A stretch of DNA of 64,000 nt. It comes from Larix kaempferi. Its lineage: Eukaryota > Streptophyta > Pinopsida > Pinales > Pinaceae. The DNA lies in NCBI GenBank assembly GCA_027924585.1, contig BSBM01001138.1, forward strand, positions 14,744,501 to 14,808,500, written 5' to 3'. The notes below the pieces were generated by a model, which was not told where the DNA came from, did not search any database, and saw only the letters and a list, made by a program, of their open reading frames with translations. The first letter of the stretch is position 1. Each line of letters begins with the position of its first letter. Below, one piece after another: positions 29,445-42,163 of the stretch. A program made the position numbers and the translations under genes.

Positions 29445-29696
29445 CACAAACACGAACTACTTCATGTGAAAAAGACAACTCAATCAACAACTTCATGTGA
29501 AAAGGACAACTCAATCAACAACTAAGCATGTGTGGAATTGCTATTGCAAGTTGGAAGTATAGATAGAAGATCTTGAATAATGAAAAGTCATTGTCTAGCC
29601 AAATATTTCAATCAACAACTAAGCATGTGTGGAATTGCTATTGCAAGTTGGAATTACAGATAGAAGATCTTGAATAATGAAAAGTCATTGTCTAGC
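29445..29696. repeat. Nested short tandem duplications
   Basis: A 37-bp unit (acttcatgtgaaaaRgacaa...) occurs twice at about 29458-29522. A segment of about 100 bp starting at the phrase aatcaacaactaagcatgtg (about 29513) recurs at about 29611. It differs only at a few sites (gaagtatag/gaattacag; gccaaa/gctaaa). Confidence 0.8.
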
Positions 29697-29757
29697 TAAA
29701 GATTAAATCCCAACCATAAAATATTTGGTCATTTAATTAATCATTGATTTATGTAGA

Positions 29758-29832
29758 TAGAGCATGGAGGAATAGAACCACCAACCTCTTGCCTATAAAG
29801 CATGTGCTCTTCCATTGAACTAACACCCTTAA
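29758..29832 (-). pseudogene. tRNA-like sequence (decayed, anticodon UAU)
   Basis: On the minus strand there is a D-arm/A-box-like stretch (tagttcaatggaagagca), then catgc-tttatag-gcaag (anticodon arm, one mismatch, anticodon TAT), then ggtgg-ttctatt-cctcc (T-arm, one mismatch). The acceptor ends pair poorly, about 5 of 7. This suggests a tRNA pseudogene or the head of a tRNA-derived SINE, not a working tRNA. Confidence 0.4.
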
Positions 29833-29899
29833 ATAATAGCTTTTAAAAACACATGAACTATAGAAAATATAAAAATAAAAATTACAGTATACATTTACA

Positions 29900-30188
29900 T
29901 AAGAAAATGAAAACATTTCCATATTTTAGAACTTTAAATATAAAAATAAAACTGCAATATACCTCTATATAGGAAAATGAAAACATTTCCATAGTGTTTC
30001 CATATCAGTGAATAAAAAGGGGAAAATAATCATAGCATACCATTAAATATGGAAAGAAAAAAAATATTTATAAAGTGTACCTCTTATGTATCTTTCCATA
30101 TCACTGAATAAAAAAGGGAAAATAATCATAGCATACCATTAAATATGGAAAGAAAAAAATATTTATAAAGTGTACCTCTTATGTATCT
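29900..30188. repeat. Short tandem duplications, ~95-bp and smaller units
   Basis: The segment ccatatcaNtgaataaaaaNgggaaaataatcatagc... (about 30000-30094) is repeated at about 30097-30188 with only a few differences. A looser repeat of aaaatgaaaacatttccat lies just upstream (about 29905 and 29965). The copies abut the 3' end of the YTH pseudogene. Confidence 0.8.
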
Positions 30189-31345
30189 CTATTGTTGGTT
30201 ACAAGCTTATTTTCATTTGTTTTCGAAATGATATGATGGAAATTAGAGTTTGCAACATCCACTCCACTAAGAAGAATCCACTCCATTTTTCCAATTGCCA
30301 GAAATCCATGGTACTTTTGAAATCCACAGGACCAATCATCTCATCTACACCACAGAACCGGCCACTCACATTAACTTGTACAATGATTGCATTGGAGACA
30401 TCATCCCATATGAACCATATAGTGAAGAAAGGAAAAAGAAACAATAATTATTTGTTCAGTCAATCATGAGCAAGAAATCCTCAAAATAAAAAATTACTTG
30501 CAGAACTAACAACAAGAGAGATCACACACAACTTATCAAGAAAAACAAGAATACATGATAGCTTCCTGGATTTCCTACTGCTCTATGTTGCACATCATGA
30601 TATGCTCGATCTAATATCTTATTACCAATGGGGGTGCTTGAACATACTTTGTATTTAATGACATCATCGTCACTATAATATTTTATCACAAAAAATATGG
30701 CATGATCATAACTAGTAGGAAAATCAGCACAGTTATACTCATCTATCACACTTGCAGGATATAACCTTCATTATTTCCTACCACTTTCTCTATTCCAGAA
30801 TTTGTGACACCAATTGGAGATATCCATTGGATCTTTATCCTATTAATCTGAGGACCCTAGTTATGTTCACTTAACACATCTAAACTGCTATTACAATTTA
30901 TGGGTGATCTGTTGACTTGTATACTTTGCTTCAACTTCTCAATGCCCATGTATACACACCCAATAAAATTGAAATCCATAGAATTGGTAACTAGTCGTAC
31001 AGGTACCTTCATTTGACTATATGGTGGAGACACCTTTCTAGGTGGAATGTAGGATTTTGTTTGAAGTGGACCTTGAGTGCTAGCATCTTGATTTTGGTTC
31101 AATTGTAGACTCCAAATTTTGGAAAACAAATTTGTCATCCATAATCAATAGAAACAAATAAAGAATATTTAAGATCAAACACCACCTAAAAGTGAAAAAT
31201 ACAATCCAAAAGAGATGACTTGATGCATTTCTGTAATCAAGCTCCCACCTGATTCATTGTCATTGGATTATTAGGAGTAGAGGTTGTAGTTCTTTGTTTC
31301 CTGTCCATCATACTAGCGCCTTGTTGATCGGTTGGCTCACATAAA
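30150..31345 (-). pseudogene. YTH-domain (m6A reader, ECT-type) pseudogene
   Basis: Exon-like pieces match plant YTH proteins, which bind N6-methyladenosine in RNA. 30749-30553 reads DFPTSYDHAIFFVIKYYSDD and then SSTPIGNKILDRAYHDVQ. About 30395-30160 reads NVSGRFCGVDEMIGPVDF and FWQLEKWSGFF, plus a C-terminal tail in a shifted frame. Further 5' lie 31138-30857 and a probable exon ending at a good donor near 31252. Damage includes an in-frame TAG near 30858, a frameshift before 30749, a frameshift after KWSG and a stop near the tail. The first aromatic-cage Trp (usually VWSSTP) is Cys. The introns survive, so this is a duplicated gene fragment and not a retrocopy. Confidence 0.8.
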
Positions 31346-32244
31346 TATAATAAACTTATTTTCTTTTCGGACATAATTTCATTCTTGAAAAACCTTTAAT
31401 GAAAGAACATTTTCTCTATGTGTAGAAACTCTCATCTTTCAACTAAAATCCTCTTCGCTAATATAGTATGTATTTGTTTAATGGACTATTCTGTCATTCT
31501 TGTTGTGGATGGAGCTTTGGATCATCTCTTAGATTATTTGTTCTGGTATTTTGGAGTGTTTACACATGTCTATAGAGATTGTGTGGGGATGTGACTTTTT
31601 CTTTCCTATTTGTATAGACTGAGTTATGCAAACAATCGATGCTTAATAAGTTAACATTATAAAAGTGTTATTGTTTGTTTCATACCAATAGTTTGCCTAC
31701 ACATACAAGTCCAAAGGGGTTGGATCCATTGGTAAGGAGCGAGAATATTTTAATTACTAGTGGGCAATAACCAGTTCTTGTGAAGGTCGCCCTTGGAGCC
31801 ATGGGTTCACCTTGAGGTACTTTTTGAACGTGTAGTTGTACCCAAAGAGATTATATGAAATGATGTCATGACCCATGGACACATAAGTGGATCAAATCCG
31901 ACCCACATGTCCTTAAAATTTAAAAGCCCCAAGAGTTGGATCAAGCGGTCATGAGCCAAACATGAATTTTGTTAGATTTTAGAATAAGGGGATCATTCCC
32001 CAAATCAAATTGTATTTTCTATTTTGAGCAGGTCATTAGAAAATTTAGGAATTTAATGTGATTGTGGCTAATAACGGGCGATTTGATCGATTCTTAGTGG
32101 ATCTTAATCACATAGACTTCACTATGTGTTTAAAATAGAGTTCACAATATGTAATAAGGGAGATAGGGAATAGTGAAAAAATCTACGTGGAGTATTGCCA
32201 GGAATTTGGAATGTTTAGATAATCTCTTCTTTCTCCTACGATAT
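31346..32244. other. Spacer with SINE-like traces
   Basis: No gene recognised. Around 31715-31820 the phrase ggttggatccattggtaagg, followed by gggttcacctt, recalls pol III A and B boxes. A second head-like phrase, gagttggatcaagcggtcatg, lies near 31930. Spacing and ends are poor, so a SINE call is tentative. The spacer ends at the target site of the large gypsy element (gatat, 32240-32244). Confidence 0.35.
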
Positions 32245-35200
32245 TGTAATACCTCCAAAATTCATAAAAATTAAAAGATTTATGTGTAGTGTAAATACTA
32301 CAATTTATTATGTGTAAAGTATAATTTTGGAATGTTAATCTCCTTGTTAACTGTTTAACTACAATTCATATTGACGACAATAAATTACAAGATTTATTGT
32401 TTTATTTAATATGTCTTAAACACCGAATACAACCATCTTTTGACTGCCTTTAATATGATGATTTAATGCTTATGACGATGTTTGATAATTAAGTTGTTAT
32501 CCCTTGTGTCGTAAAATGAAATTTTCATTATAATTATATTGTTAACACTGAACATGTTTTTCTTTGTTAACGGGGGTTCCTTGTGACGCCCGAAGCTTCC
32601 TTAGCTTTACGCTAAAGCATTTTGCCTCTTTGACCAGGTTACAGGTGAGAATACACATCCATAGAATTGGTATTAATATTAAGATCGAGGTCATTATGGT
32701 GATAAACTACTTATTTACCTCATACTGGTTAGATTATTATTATGAGACTTAGTCTAACTCAACTAAGGAGTTGGAGACTTCTAACTCAAACTTAAGGGTG
32801 ATAAACTCGTGTTTCTATGGTTGATTTACATTATACATGTATTAGTTGATTAAGTCTTTACCCTAGACTTCAAGGTTCCTAGGAAACTCATTGGTTTTGT
32901 TTTAAAATGTGATCTAAACTATATCAAAGTGGTTCCAAGACCATTCAACGTTAAAGTATTGAACTCTCCAAATAAATGATGTCATAAACTATAGTAATGT
33001 GGGTTTTATATTTAAACGGTGGTGTTTGACAGTTCATGCATTAAATGAACCCATGTGATTGACTTGGGAGTAGCTCCACGTATAGGGAAAACCCTATCCA
33101 TGCACTAAGGTTTTTGGTCTTTGGCATTTCATTTCATTTTTCATAGCGCTGGAGAGCCATGCTCTCTCGGCCACCATGGCTATGAGCCATTTGAATGCAA
33201 TCTCAGTTTATCTCAGTCGTAGAGGTGATTACCATACTGCTAACGTGGTCTTCAGTTGTTAAGTTTTATGGTTCTCGTATCTTGGCTTCCATCTAGCTTA
33301 CTCCTGGGAAGCTCTCGGCCGAGTTCGAGCCTGGTGAATGTAATGTCTACAACCCTTGGTATTTTATTTGACTTATTCGTAATGTATTCTTGTGCATATT
33401 CTTTATTCGCTATAATCATATTTTAACCATGCGTTTCCTTGTTTGACAGGGTTTTACCAAACCTCTGGACTCAACCTGGGTCTCGACAATAAATTGGGAA
33501 CAAGGAAAAGCTTCTCCAGTGGTTGAGAACCATGGTAAGCTTCGGCACATCCACAAGAGAGACTCCTCTGTCACCAATGTTTAAAATACAACGATGGTTC
33601 TCTAGCGTTGTTTATCTATGAGCATGAGCTATTCAATATTTCTTGCAATGGCGTTGCTATTGCAACTATTTTCTGGCTAAAAGCCAATGTTAGGGTTTTG
33701 ATCACTGCTTGCAAAGAGTTTAGACATTCAGTTTGCTTTGCTTGGGTACCATTCTGGTAGACCCGTGTACTGTTACTACGTTGTACTCATTCTTATAGAA
33801 GAAAATAGTGTTTACCGGTTTCGATACTTGTATCTACTTGATTGTTAATATGGTTATTGCTCTCAGCGTCCCTTACAGCTATTAATTTTATTTTGGTCAA
33901 AGTATTTTGTTTTGGGACCAAGCCCTTCTTCGTAAATTATAATGCAATGTTTAATATGTTTCTTCAATTCTGGAAATGATACAAGGTTAAACCCTAAACC
34001 CTGTACAATATTTAAATTCTATATTTATAGTTTTTATTTTGTATAACCTAAGGCTGGGCAAGCTCTGTATCTCGCCCAGCCTTGACCTTCTTTTGATATA
34101 TGTTTGAATATAATGGAAACAATGCATCCAATGGATGTGTTCTACATCACTTCAAATGTTTCGAATGTATTAGAGATTGATTTGGTTTTTACTGTTAATA
34201 GTTTTAATATTAATGTTGGGACCAACAGTATCATTGTTGACATCCTGGGTTGTATTAGACTGGTTCATAATATTTTAAAAAGGAAAACAGGGTGAGCCTT
34301 TCGGGTCTCGAACCCTTGTTATGATGTTTTATTATTTATGTTGGTTGATATTATGATAATCGTGTTTGTTTCCTGATATATGTAAATGTATTCTTTATAC
34401 GGTCTTACGACTGTATGATAATTGATATGGGATGATGTCTACAGGGTTCAACCCTCGACATAATGAATATTGTTAAAATTTGTAAACTCATTACAGGGTT
34501 TGACCCTGAACTTAGCTCTTAAACTCGACTTACTATTTTGATTTCGATGGAAGAATTAACTTGTACTAGATGAGAGTTTTTAAGTTAGAATGCTTGTATT
34601 AGTACTGTGTAATACATAAATAATTAGGCTGTGTAACTGGGAAGTATTATATTTTGTATACTATGTTTATTTAAGAAAAGAAAAGTCGACTTATAAATAT
34701 AAGGATTATACATTTGTATACTTTGTTTAAATGACCGTAACTTCTTTATGAATTTGATATTGTAAATCTTTCTAATTTATGTGCATTATATCCTGTCTAT
34801 AAATAATAGCATAAATAGCAATATTTACTTATCTAGGTTTTATAAATATGATTACTGTGTGAAAATCTATGATGAGATAATGTGGATTTTACATCTAGGT
34901 TTTGACATTAACTATTTGTAATCAATATTATAAGAACAATTCATTTACTCAGAATTTACAGATCATTTCATCTATGTTAATTAAATATATTCTTATACTA
35001 GAGTACATCACAAAAGTGAAAGAAAAAATACAGGAAGAAATTTATAATCATCGTTCTATATTCCTCTAATATTTATTCATCCATTCATTATACATAAATA
35101 ATTTATCAGTTATGTAACCTAGTACTTCTAACAACTAATTGATATCTAGGAAAACCATTTGTGAAACTATGATAACATATAAATACAGTTTTCATAAATA

Positions 35201-36026
35201 AATCAACAGTTTTGAAGTGAATAAAAACAAATTAGAACCCGATAACAGATAGGGTGGAAAAACACCCAAAGAGGACCCTTCCTCCCAACCTTCTCTAGAA
35301 AGCAGCCAAGATCACTTGCTTTTGGACCCCCGAGCCTGTTCACTGAACACCTAGGATGAAGATACTGTGTAGAAGCAAGACACTCTATTTGTACTTCAAC
35401 AATAAAGAAGACTTGCATACAAACTCTATTTGTACTTCAGCAATCATGGAGACTTGCATACAAATCACTCATATGTACTTCAGCAATCATGAAGACTTGC
35501 ATAAATAACATTCCCTCTGCACTCAGCAGGAAAGACAGTCTTACTCTGCAACTCATTAACTAGCTTCCAGTCAGCGAATCTCTTGTGGGCTCAGTTCTAA
35601 CACCACAAGGGAAAAGTTGTGAGCCTCTGCTCAATTCGATGTCTTATAAAAGATTTCCTAGGTCTTTTGGGTCAGTTTCACATTTAATGAACCACCTGCT
35701 CTGTTCCACCATCCTTGGAGAATATGACCAGAATATGACCACATTTTTAGGGAAGTTTCCCCCTACAACAGCTAGTAAGTGAGTGCAGATGCTACCACTT
35801 GTCCATTGCCTTCTACACCAGTTTCATTCCTCCTAGTGGGTCAATGAACACTCTTCAATGGTCTCTTTGGGTGAATATCTCATATTTTAATTTATTAAAT
35901 AATAATTTATTATTCATTTACAGTCATCCTTGACCATCCTTGGTCATTAATATAAAAATTTACAATAAAAGTTAAAGTAATGTTTTTCCACAAACATAAA
36001 ATGTTTCAAGTACTAGGTAGGTTACA
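32245..36026 (-). repeat. Gypsy 3' LTR (left), 3.78 kb
   Basis: It starts tgtaatacctcc and ends gtaggttaca, with TG...CA termini. Its full length is homologous to the split right LTR. Short frames inside recur in both LTRs but have no domain and are not called. The minus-strand internal neighbour is a polypurine tract. Confidence 0.93.
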
Positions 36027-36039
36027 AACACCCCCTCTT
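36027..36039 (-). other. Polypurine tract of the gypsy element
   Basis: On the minus strand the sequence reads agagggggtgtt directly before the TG of the 3' LTR. This is the expected plus-strand priming site. Confidence 0.75.
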
Positions 36040-36059
36040 AATTTCAACATCGTCCTCGA

Positions 36060-36718
36060 TGTTGCTTATCCATCATCACAGTCTTCCTGGAACATAATTG
36101 GATATGCTGCCCTCATATGACTTTCCAATTCCGAGGTTGCTTCATCTAAACTAAGGTGCTTCCATTGCACCTTTACCTGTCCAATGTTGCGATTCTAGAG
36201 TAAACTTTCCCTCTTGTCGAGGATACAATCCAGTTCCACCTAAAAATATCCTTCTGGTTCCACCTGTATGTCATTCCAATCGATTACATGAGTAGCATCA
36301 TGTACATACTTTTTCAAAATAGAAATATGAAATACATTATGTATTTTCAGATTAGGTGGTAAGGCTAACTGATATGCCATTGGTCCAATTCTTGATAGTA
36401 TTTCAAATGGTCCACAATACCTGGGTGCTAATTTAGCACAACTCCCAAGCTTAAAAGAGATTTTCTTGGGTTTTACCTTAACAAAAACATGCCCACCTAC
36501 TTGGAATTCTTTCTCAGTTCTTTTCATATCCGCATAACTCGTTTGTCTATTTTGTGCAATTTTTAAATTCCTTTGTACCTGCTTCACTATTAGTTCCATG
36601 TCTTTCAACAATTCATGTCCTAACATCAATCTATCAACTGGATTACTCCATGAGATAGGAGTATTACACTTCCTACCATACATAATTTCAAAAGGACTAA
36701 GTTTAGTTGAAGCTTGAT
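36060..36718 (-). pseudogene. Gypsy integrase C-terminal part
   Basis: 36731-36240 reads KLSPFEIMYGRKC, then a YADMKRTEKEFQVGGHVFVK basic region, then LAPRYCGPFEILSRIG and PNLKIHNVFHISILKKYV. These are the end of the integrase core and its GPF/Y-type C-terminal domain. Past a stop, the frame down to about 36075 continues with QVKVQWKHLSLDEATSELES, a chromodomain-like tail typical of chromoviruses. The part upstream of 36718 has been separated by the solo LTR; the rest of the core is at 39070-39740. Confidence 0.85.
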
Positions 36719-39069
36719 TGTAACGCCCCATATTTTGATAGTCTTTAATTAAAAACTCTAATGTGAATTAGCTTAGCAATGCATTTGCTTATTATCTGTT
36801 TTACTAAGATAGATTGATCAAGATGATTGTTATGTGGACATGTGGACTCCTCTGAGGCATGTATGGTAATTCGAAATATTGTTTTAATTTATTAATGACA
36901 ATGAATATGTTATTTCATTTGAACATGCAAAATTGAATGTAGAATATCCATATGTAGAATGTTAATTTAGTTGTTTGCAAAAATAACTTACATGAGTATT
37001 TGTAAATGTCGTATTAGTGATATGGATTGGCACTTGAAAGAGTTGGTTATGGCTATATATGTTTCATGTTAATGATGAACTATTCCACATGTTAATTGGC
37101 TATGAGATAGGCGGATTCCTATATTGCCAAGGCCCATGAGATGTATTGAACATCATGAGTATAATGACGTTATATCAAATTTCATGCTATTTAATTGTGA
37201 ATTCCAATATTTCTATGACTTGTGGGTGAGTGTGAGTTTTGACAGGAATTGTGACTTTCCCAAAATGATTTTTCAATGATGGGACCCCTTAGAACAGTGA
37301 TGGCATAGTATGGTTGATGTAGGGCGTTGACCCTAGTACTATTAGGGGGGGTGGAGGAAATTCCCACCGTTTATCCCCCGAAACCTGGAGTCATGGGAGG
37401 TTTGTGTAGCGCACTCCCCTAGACGTGTGATGACGACTAGCGGATGCCTGCTGGGGAATCTTGGTCGATGTGGTCAATCGACACTTCCGCTTACAGGTTC
37501 TATATGTGGTTAGGTCGTGCAGTCGACGCCACAATATATTGCAGCAGAGGATGGGATGGTGAGGTCAGGAGATGGAAGTAGTGGTGATTTAGGGGTTGGA
37601 TTACTGATGTGATGGATGGTACCAATGATGGATTGGATGGTGTTCTTGATTGTTATTAAACATCATGATTATATGTTTGATTTCACCATTATGTTTATCT
37701 AATTTTGTCTTATTGTTTCCGTATGAATGATTGTGAATGATGAATGATGCAGTGTTTAATTGTTCTTTTATATGTTGTTTGAGAGGATGTAATAATGATT
37801 TATTAGGAACATTAAATGTGATTATTAGTACGCACGCTTAAGACGTGTGCACTGGCCATGCATACGTCAATTCGTGATTACATTACTATGATTGGTCGAT
37901 CGATGAATAGGTTAATATGGTTATGTTATCTATTAGTAACTTGGTTGACGAATTGATGAAAGCATTACTTGTGTGTTGAAAGTATGAGTTTGTTGACTTG
38001 TTTAAAATGATTTAGATTTATACAAATTGATTGGATTATTAAATAACATATATAATTATATACATATAATATAAAATATGTCATAATATAATATAGTATA
38101 TGAAAATATCTTATTTGACTTATGAATGAAAGGATAATATAAATAACTGGATAGATAGGATTTGCACAAATTTTTAGAAATTGGTTGTCATAGTTGCATT
38201 AATATAGAAGCATGGCAAATGAGACTTTGCATCCATGTTTATTAATATTTTAATTATTTAAATCAAATTTCTATTTATTTGGAGAAAATGAATTTATTGA
38301 TGGATGACTATTATTTATGGGAATTTATTGATGGATGAGGATTTTTGGATATAAATATGAGACTTGAGAGTGGAAGGAGGGAGGTTCTTTTGCTCTTGAA
38401 TATTATTTTGGTGAGAGTATTCTAGGATGGAGAATTTTGGTATTTTGGGGTATGAGAAGTTTTGAAGAGTTGGAAGAGTTTGAGAACTCTTGGAAGATTT
38501 GATACATAGCCTACTGGTGCATCACTGTTCTGTTCTCTGGGGGTCTCGGGCACGGAGGGCCAGGAGGCCATTTGGATGGGACTGTTCAAATGGTTTCCTG
38601 GGGCTAGGGAGCCGACTAGGCCCCTAGTTGGCTGGGAGGTAAAACCGTGGTCCCGCTTTGGGCAATAAAGATGGAAGCAACTCGAGGAGAAGGAGAGGAA
38701 AGCTTGCTCAGTTTGGACTCCATCACCATTCTTATGATGAGGTATTTTTCTTGTGATTTTAAACTGTTTATATGTTGTTGTAAAATTATCATATGGTGCT
38801 ATTGCTACATGATTTATGATCTTAATTTATGTTGTTTGAATCACCCATGAAGTATTAAATATTCTAAGTTATTTGATGCTATTGCAAAATGCTTATATTT
38901 TGCTTATATGTTGTTATGGTTACACTTTGCTTATGTGTTGTTTATATGCTGCTAGAGTTACATGATGTATATTGAGCTTATATTGACACTCTTATACATT
39001 TCAAAAATAAATAAATGAAATAGATATTTAATTAGTTTAAAATTCGTAATGCCTTTGAGAGGCATTACA
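36719..39069. mobile_element. Solo LTR, 2.35 kb, nested in the gypsy integrase
   Basis: It starts TGTAACGCCCC and ends GAGGCATTACA (TG...CA, near-inverted termini TGTAACGCC/GGCATTACA). A perfect 5-bp target duplication, ttgat, flanks it (36714-36718 and 39070-39074). There is no polyprotein inside. A TATAAATA at about 38350 on the plus strand and a GC-richer block at 37300-37600 suggest the LTR reads left to right. Short frames such as 38647-38850 are not called. Confidence 0.9.
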
Positions 39070-39740
39070 TTGATAGTGATTATTATAAGCAAATTCAACA
39101 AAGCGCAAATATTCTTCCCATTTAGTTGGTTGATCTTTAACATACACTCTTAACATATCCTCTAAAATCTAATTCACTCTTTCAGTTTGTCCGTTAGTTT
39201 GCAGATGAAGAGATGTGCTGAAATTTAATTTAGTATCTAAACCTTTAAACAATGATTTCCAGAAATTTCCATTAAATTTAGAATCTCGATCAGAAATTAC
39301 TACCTTAGGAATTCCATGCAAACAAAAAACTTGCTTCATAAACACATCAGCAATGTTAACATCCTTAAAAGTAGTTTTGACAGGTATAAAATGAGCTCCT
39401 TTGCTAAGCTAATCTACTACTACCATTATTGAATCATTCTGCTTTTGATTTTTAGGCAAACCAATTATAAAATCAATGTTGATATTTTCCCACTTCCACT
39501 CTGGAATTGGAAATGGCTGTAATAGGTCAGTTGGGTGTTGATGTGCAGCTTTAACTTGCTGACATTCAAAACACCTAGCTATGTATTCAGCCACCTCATT
39601 CTTCATGTTTGGCCAAAAGTAATCTTTTCTTAACATTGTTATCATATTTTGGTAACCAGGGTGTTCTGAATAAGGACTTTTATGTACTTCATTTAAAATC
39701 AACAACTTAATTTCAGGTACATTAGGCACATACAGTCTGT
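39070..39740 (-). pseudogene. Gypsy integrase N-terminal part and catalytic core
   Basis: 39729-39409 holds the HHCC zinc-binding region (HPGYQNMITMLRKDYFWP, then CFECQQVK) and the first catalytic Asp in NINIDFIIGLP. After a stop, the frame to about 39075 carries the second Asp in VISDRDSKF and the catalytic Glu in NGQTERVN. The core is then cut by the solo LTR. Enzyme motifs are intact in spite of the stop and the insertion. Confidence 0.88.
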
Positions 39741-39849
39741 TTTATACATCATTAAAACCTTTTCATTTAAACTGTAATCTGTCATTAAATTTTCAGAATT
39801 ATTTTCTGCAATTTTTTCTTGTAATTTCTGATTATTTTTATCCAGTTTT

Positions 39850-41553
39850 ATTCCTTCTTCAAAATGATTTTATAAGTACTGATTGCTTCCATAAAATTTA
39901 ATTTTTCATTTCTACTTAAGGCATTAGCCACCTTATTTTCTTTACCTTTTATGTGTTGGATCTCGAAATCATATTCACTAAGGAAAGCTAACCACCTAGC
40001 TTACCTTGCGTCAAATTTGGTTGATCCAACAAATATTTTAAACCTTTATTATTTGTCATTAATGAAAACTTTCTACCGATTAGATGATGGCACCACATCT
40101 TTAAAGCATGTATCACGGTAGCCAACCCTAAATCGTAGGTAGTGTAGTTCTTTTCGTGAATTTTTATATTTCTTAACTCATATGCTATTACATGACCTTC
40201 TTGTGTTAAGACTCCGCTAAGGCCATCATTGCATGAATCAGTGCATACAACAAAGTCCTTGTTTGGATCCGCAATTTTTAGAATAGGCATAGTAGTTAGT
40301 AGTTCTTTCAATTTCTTAAAACTTTCTTCACACTTTTTATCCCAAACAAATTTCTTTCAATGTTTCTGTAAAGAGGTTATGGGATTTGCGATTCTTGAGA
40401 ATCCTTCTATAAACTTCCGGTAGTAACCTGTGATTCCCATGAATGATCGTACATCGGTTACATCTTTAGGGACATGCCATTCATTAATTGCTCTTATTTT
40501 ATCAGGGTCAACTGAAATTCCATCCTTGGATATCACATGACCTAAATACTGTATTTTATCTTTGAAAAATTCACATTTACTAAATTTAGAGAACAGTTGA
40601 TGTTCTCTTAAGACTTGTAAAATTATTCGTAAGTGTTCATCGTGTTTTTCCTTAGTCTTTGAATAAATTAAAATGTCGTCAATGAAAACAATTACAAACT
40701 TATCCAATTACTTATGTAAAACATTATTCATTAGACACATGAAAATTGTTGGAGCATTAGTTAGCCCAAAAGGCATAACTACAAATTTGTAATGCCCGTA
40801 ACAGGTGCTAAAAGTAGTTTTAAAGATGTCTTCGTCTTTAATTCTGACTTGATGATATTCAGATCTCAAGTCTATTTTCAAAAATATCGTCGCTCCACAT
40901 ACTTGATCAAATAGATCATCTATGCGGGGAAAATGATATATGTTTTTAATCGTCATTTTATTTAACTGGCGGTAGTCTATGCATAAATGCAAAGTACCGC
41001 CCTTCTTTTTAACGAAGATGAAGGGTGCTCCCCAAGGAGACATGCTTGGTATTATGTAATTTTTATCAATTAATTCTTTTAACTGTGATTTTAATTCGTT
41101 AAGCTCTAGGATATTCATCTGGTAAGGAGATTTTGAGTTTGGTACCGCACCCGGTGCTAGCTCAATGGTGAAGTCCAATTCTCTTTTCAGAGGTAATCCT
41201 ATAATTTCTTCCGGGAATACATCTGAAAAGTCTCTTAAGATTGGTATGTCTTCAAGTTTTAACTTATCTTCTTTAGTTGTGTGCTCATCATTTACATTTA
41301 CAACAAACATTTTACATCCTTTTCGTATGACCTTTTTCACTTGCAAAGCAGAAATCTGTCTAACTGAAGTTTCTTTAGGGATTCCTTTTACTGTTTTTGT
41401 TTCTCCTTTATCATTCAAGCATGTAAATGTCTTTTCAAAACAATTCAAAACTACCCTATGCTTTTCCAGCCAATCCATTCCGATTAAGACATCATAAGAC
41501 CCTAATGGAAATACATTCAGCTTTACTTGTGTATTTAACTGACTCATAAGCAA
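39850..41553 (-). pseudogene. Gypsy protease-RT-RNase H region
   Basis: The reading frame is continuous from 41553 to about 39988, with two in-frame stops (at 40708-40710 and 40357-40359), then a one-base shift near 39990. The end of the protease is marked by [12 protein letters not shown] motifs are [20 protein letters not shown], the palm region [11 protein letters not shown] and FIDDILIYS as the catalytic box. RNase H begins near 40311 with FVVCTDSCNDGLSGVL. The tail beyond the shift reads EIQHIKGKENKVANALSR. One TGG-to-TGA change accounts for the second stop. Confidence 0.92.
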
Positions 41554-41980
41554 ATCACAATTTTTAACAAAATAAACTACCTTCCTTTTGGTTCCGGTAG
41601 CTAACTAAAACAGCCAAGATTTATCAAAATTTTCTACTTTCAATTTACAACTTTTTACTATATCAGGTGATACATAACTCAAACTAGTAGCTGGATCAAT
41701 TAAAATAGAGATAGGTCTGTTCTATAGCATACCTTTAATTTCGACCATTGAAGTTTTATGATCATCCTGTCGATTTTCCAGGCTACATTGATCCTGGGAG
41801 TTTCCCTCACTAAGACACCAACTGTTGGCTCTTCCTGCACTGTATGAATGTTGTTGACTGTTCTTTTCTTGTTAGGATAGTTTATTGAATAATGTGGTCT
41901 TTGACATTCATAACATTTTATAGGTGCCTTTTGTTCATTATTTCTAACATAGTTATTAGGCATGTTTCTTGCAGCTGTAG
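41554..41980 (-). pseudogene. Gypsy gag zinc-knuckle and protease start
   Basis: The frame at 41963-41700 has CYECQRPHYSINYP, a CCHC knuckle with the last Cys replaced by Tyr. The protease active-site region follows but is interrupted by stops near 41700 and 41600. The frame changes relative to the gag body upstream. Confidence 0.7.
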
Positions 41981-42163
41981 AATTCTGTGGTGCATTACTT
42001 TTAAAATTATTTCCTTGAAAATTTTTGTTAGTGAAATTTCGCTTGTTATTTCCAACATTCCTATTAAATTTTAAAAAAATTCTTCTTTGTTCAAAATTAC
42101 TTGGTTTATTACTTTTCCAGCTAGATACACCTTCTCTTTTTCTGTTCTATTCAAAACAAAAGT

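Noticed and set aside
29758-29832. Functional tRNA-Ile gene
   Set aside because: The acceptor stem pairs poorly and both anticodon and T stems have a mismatch, so it is listed only as a decayed tRNA-like sequence.
31715-31960. Second SINE
   Set aside because: The A- and B-box-like phrases are too far apart and there is no A-tail or target duplication. Kept only as a trace in the spacer entry.
34104-34295. 63-codon frame repeated at 52605-52796
   Set aside because: The frame recurs because it lies in both gypsy LTRs. It has no domain and LTRs are normally non-coding here.
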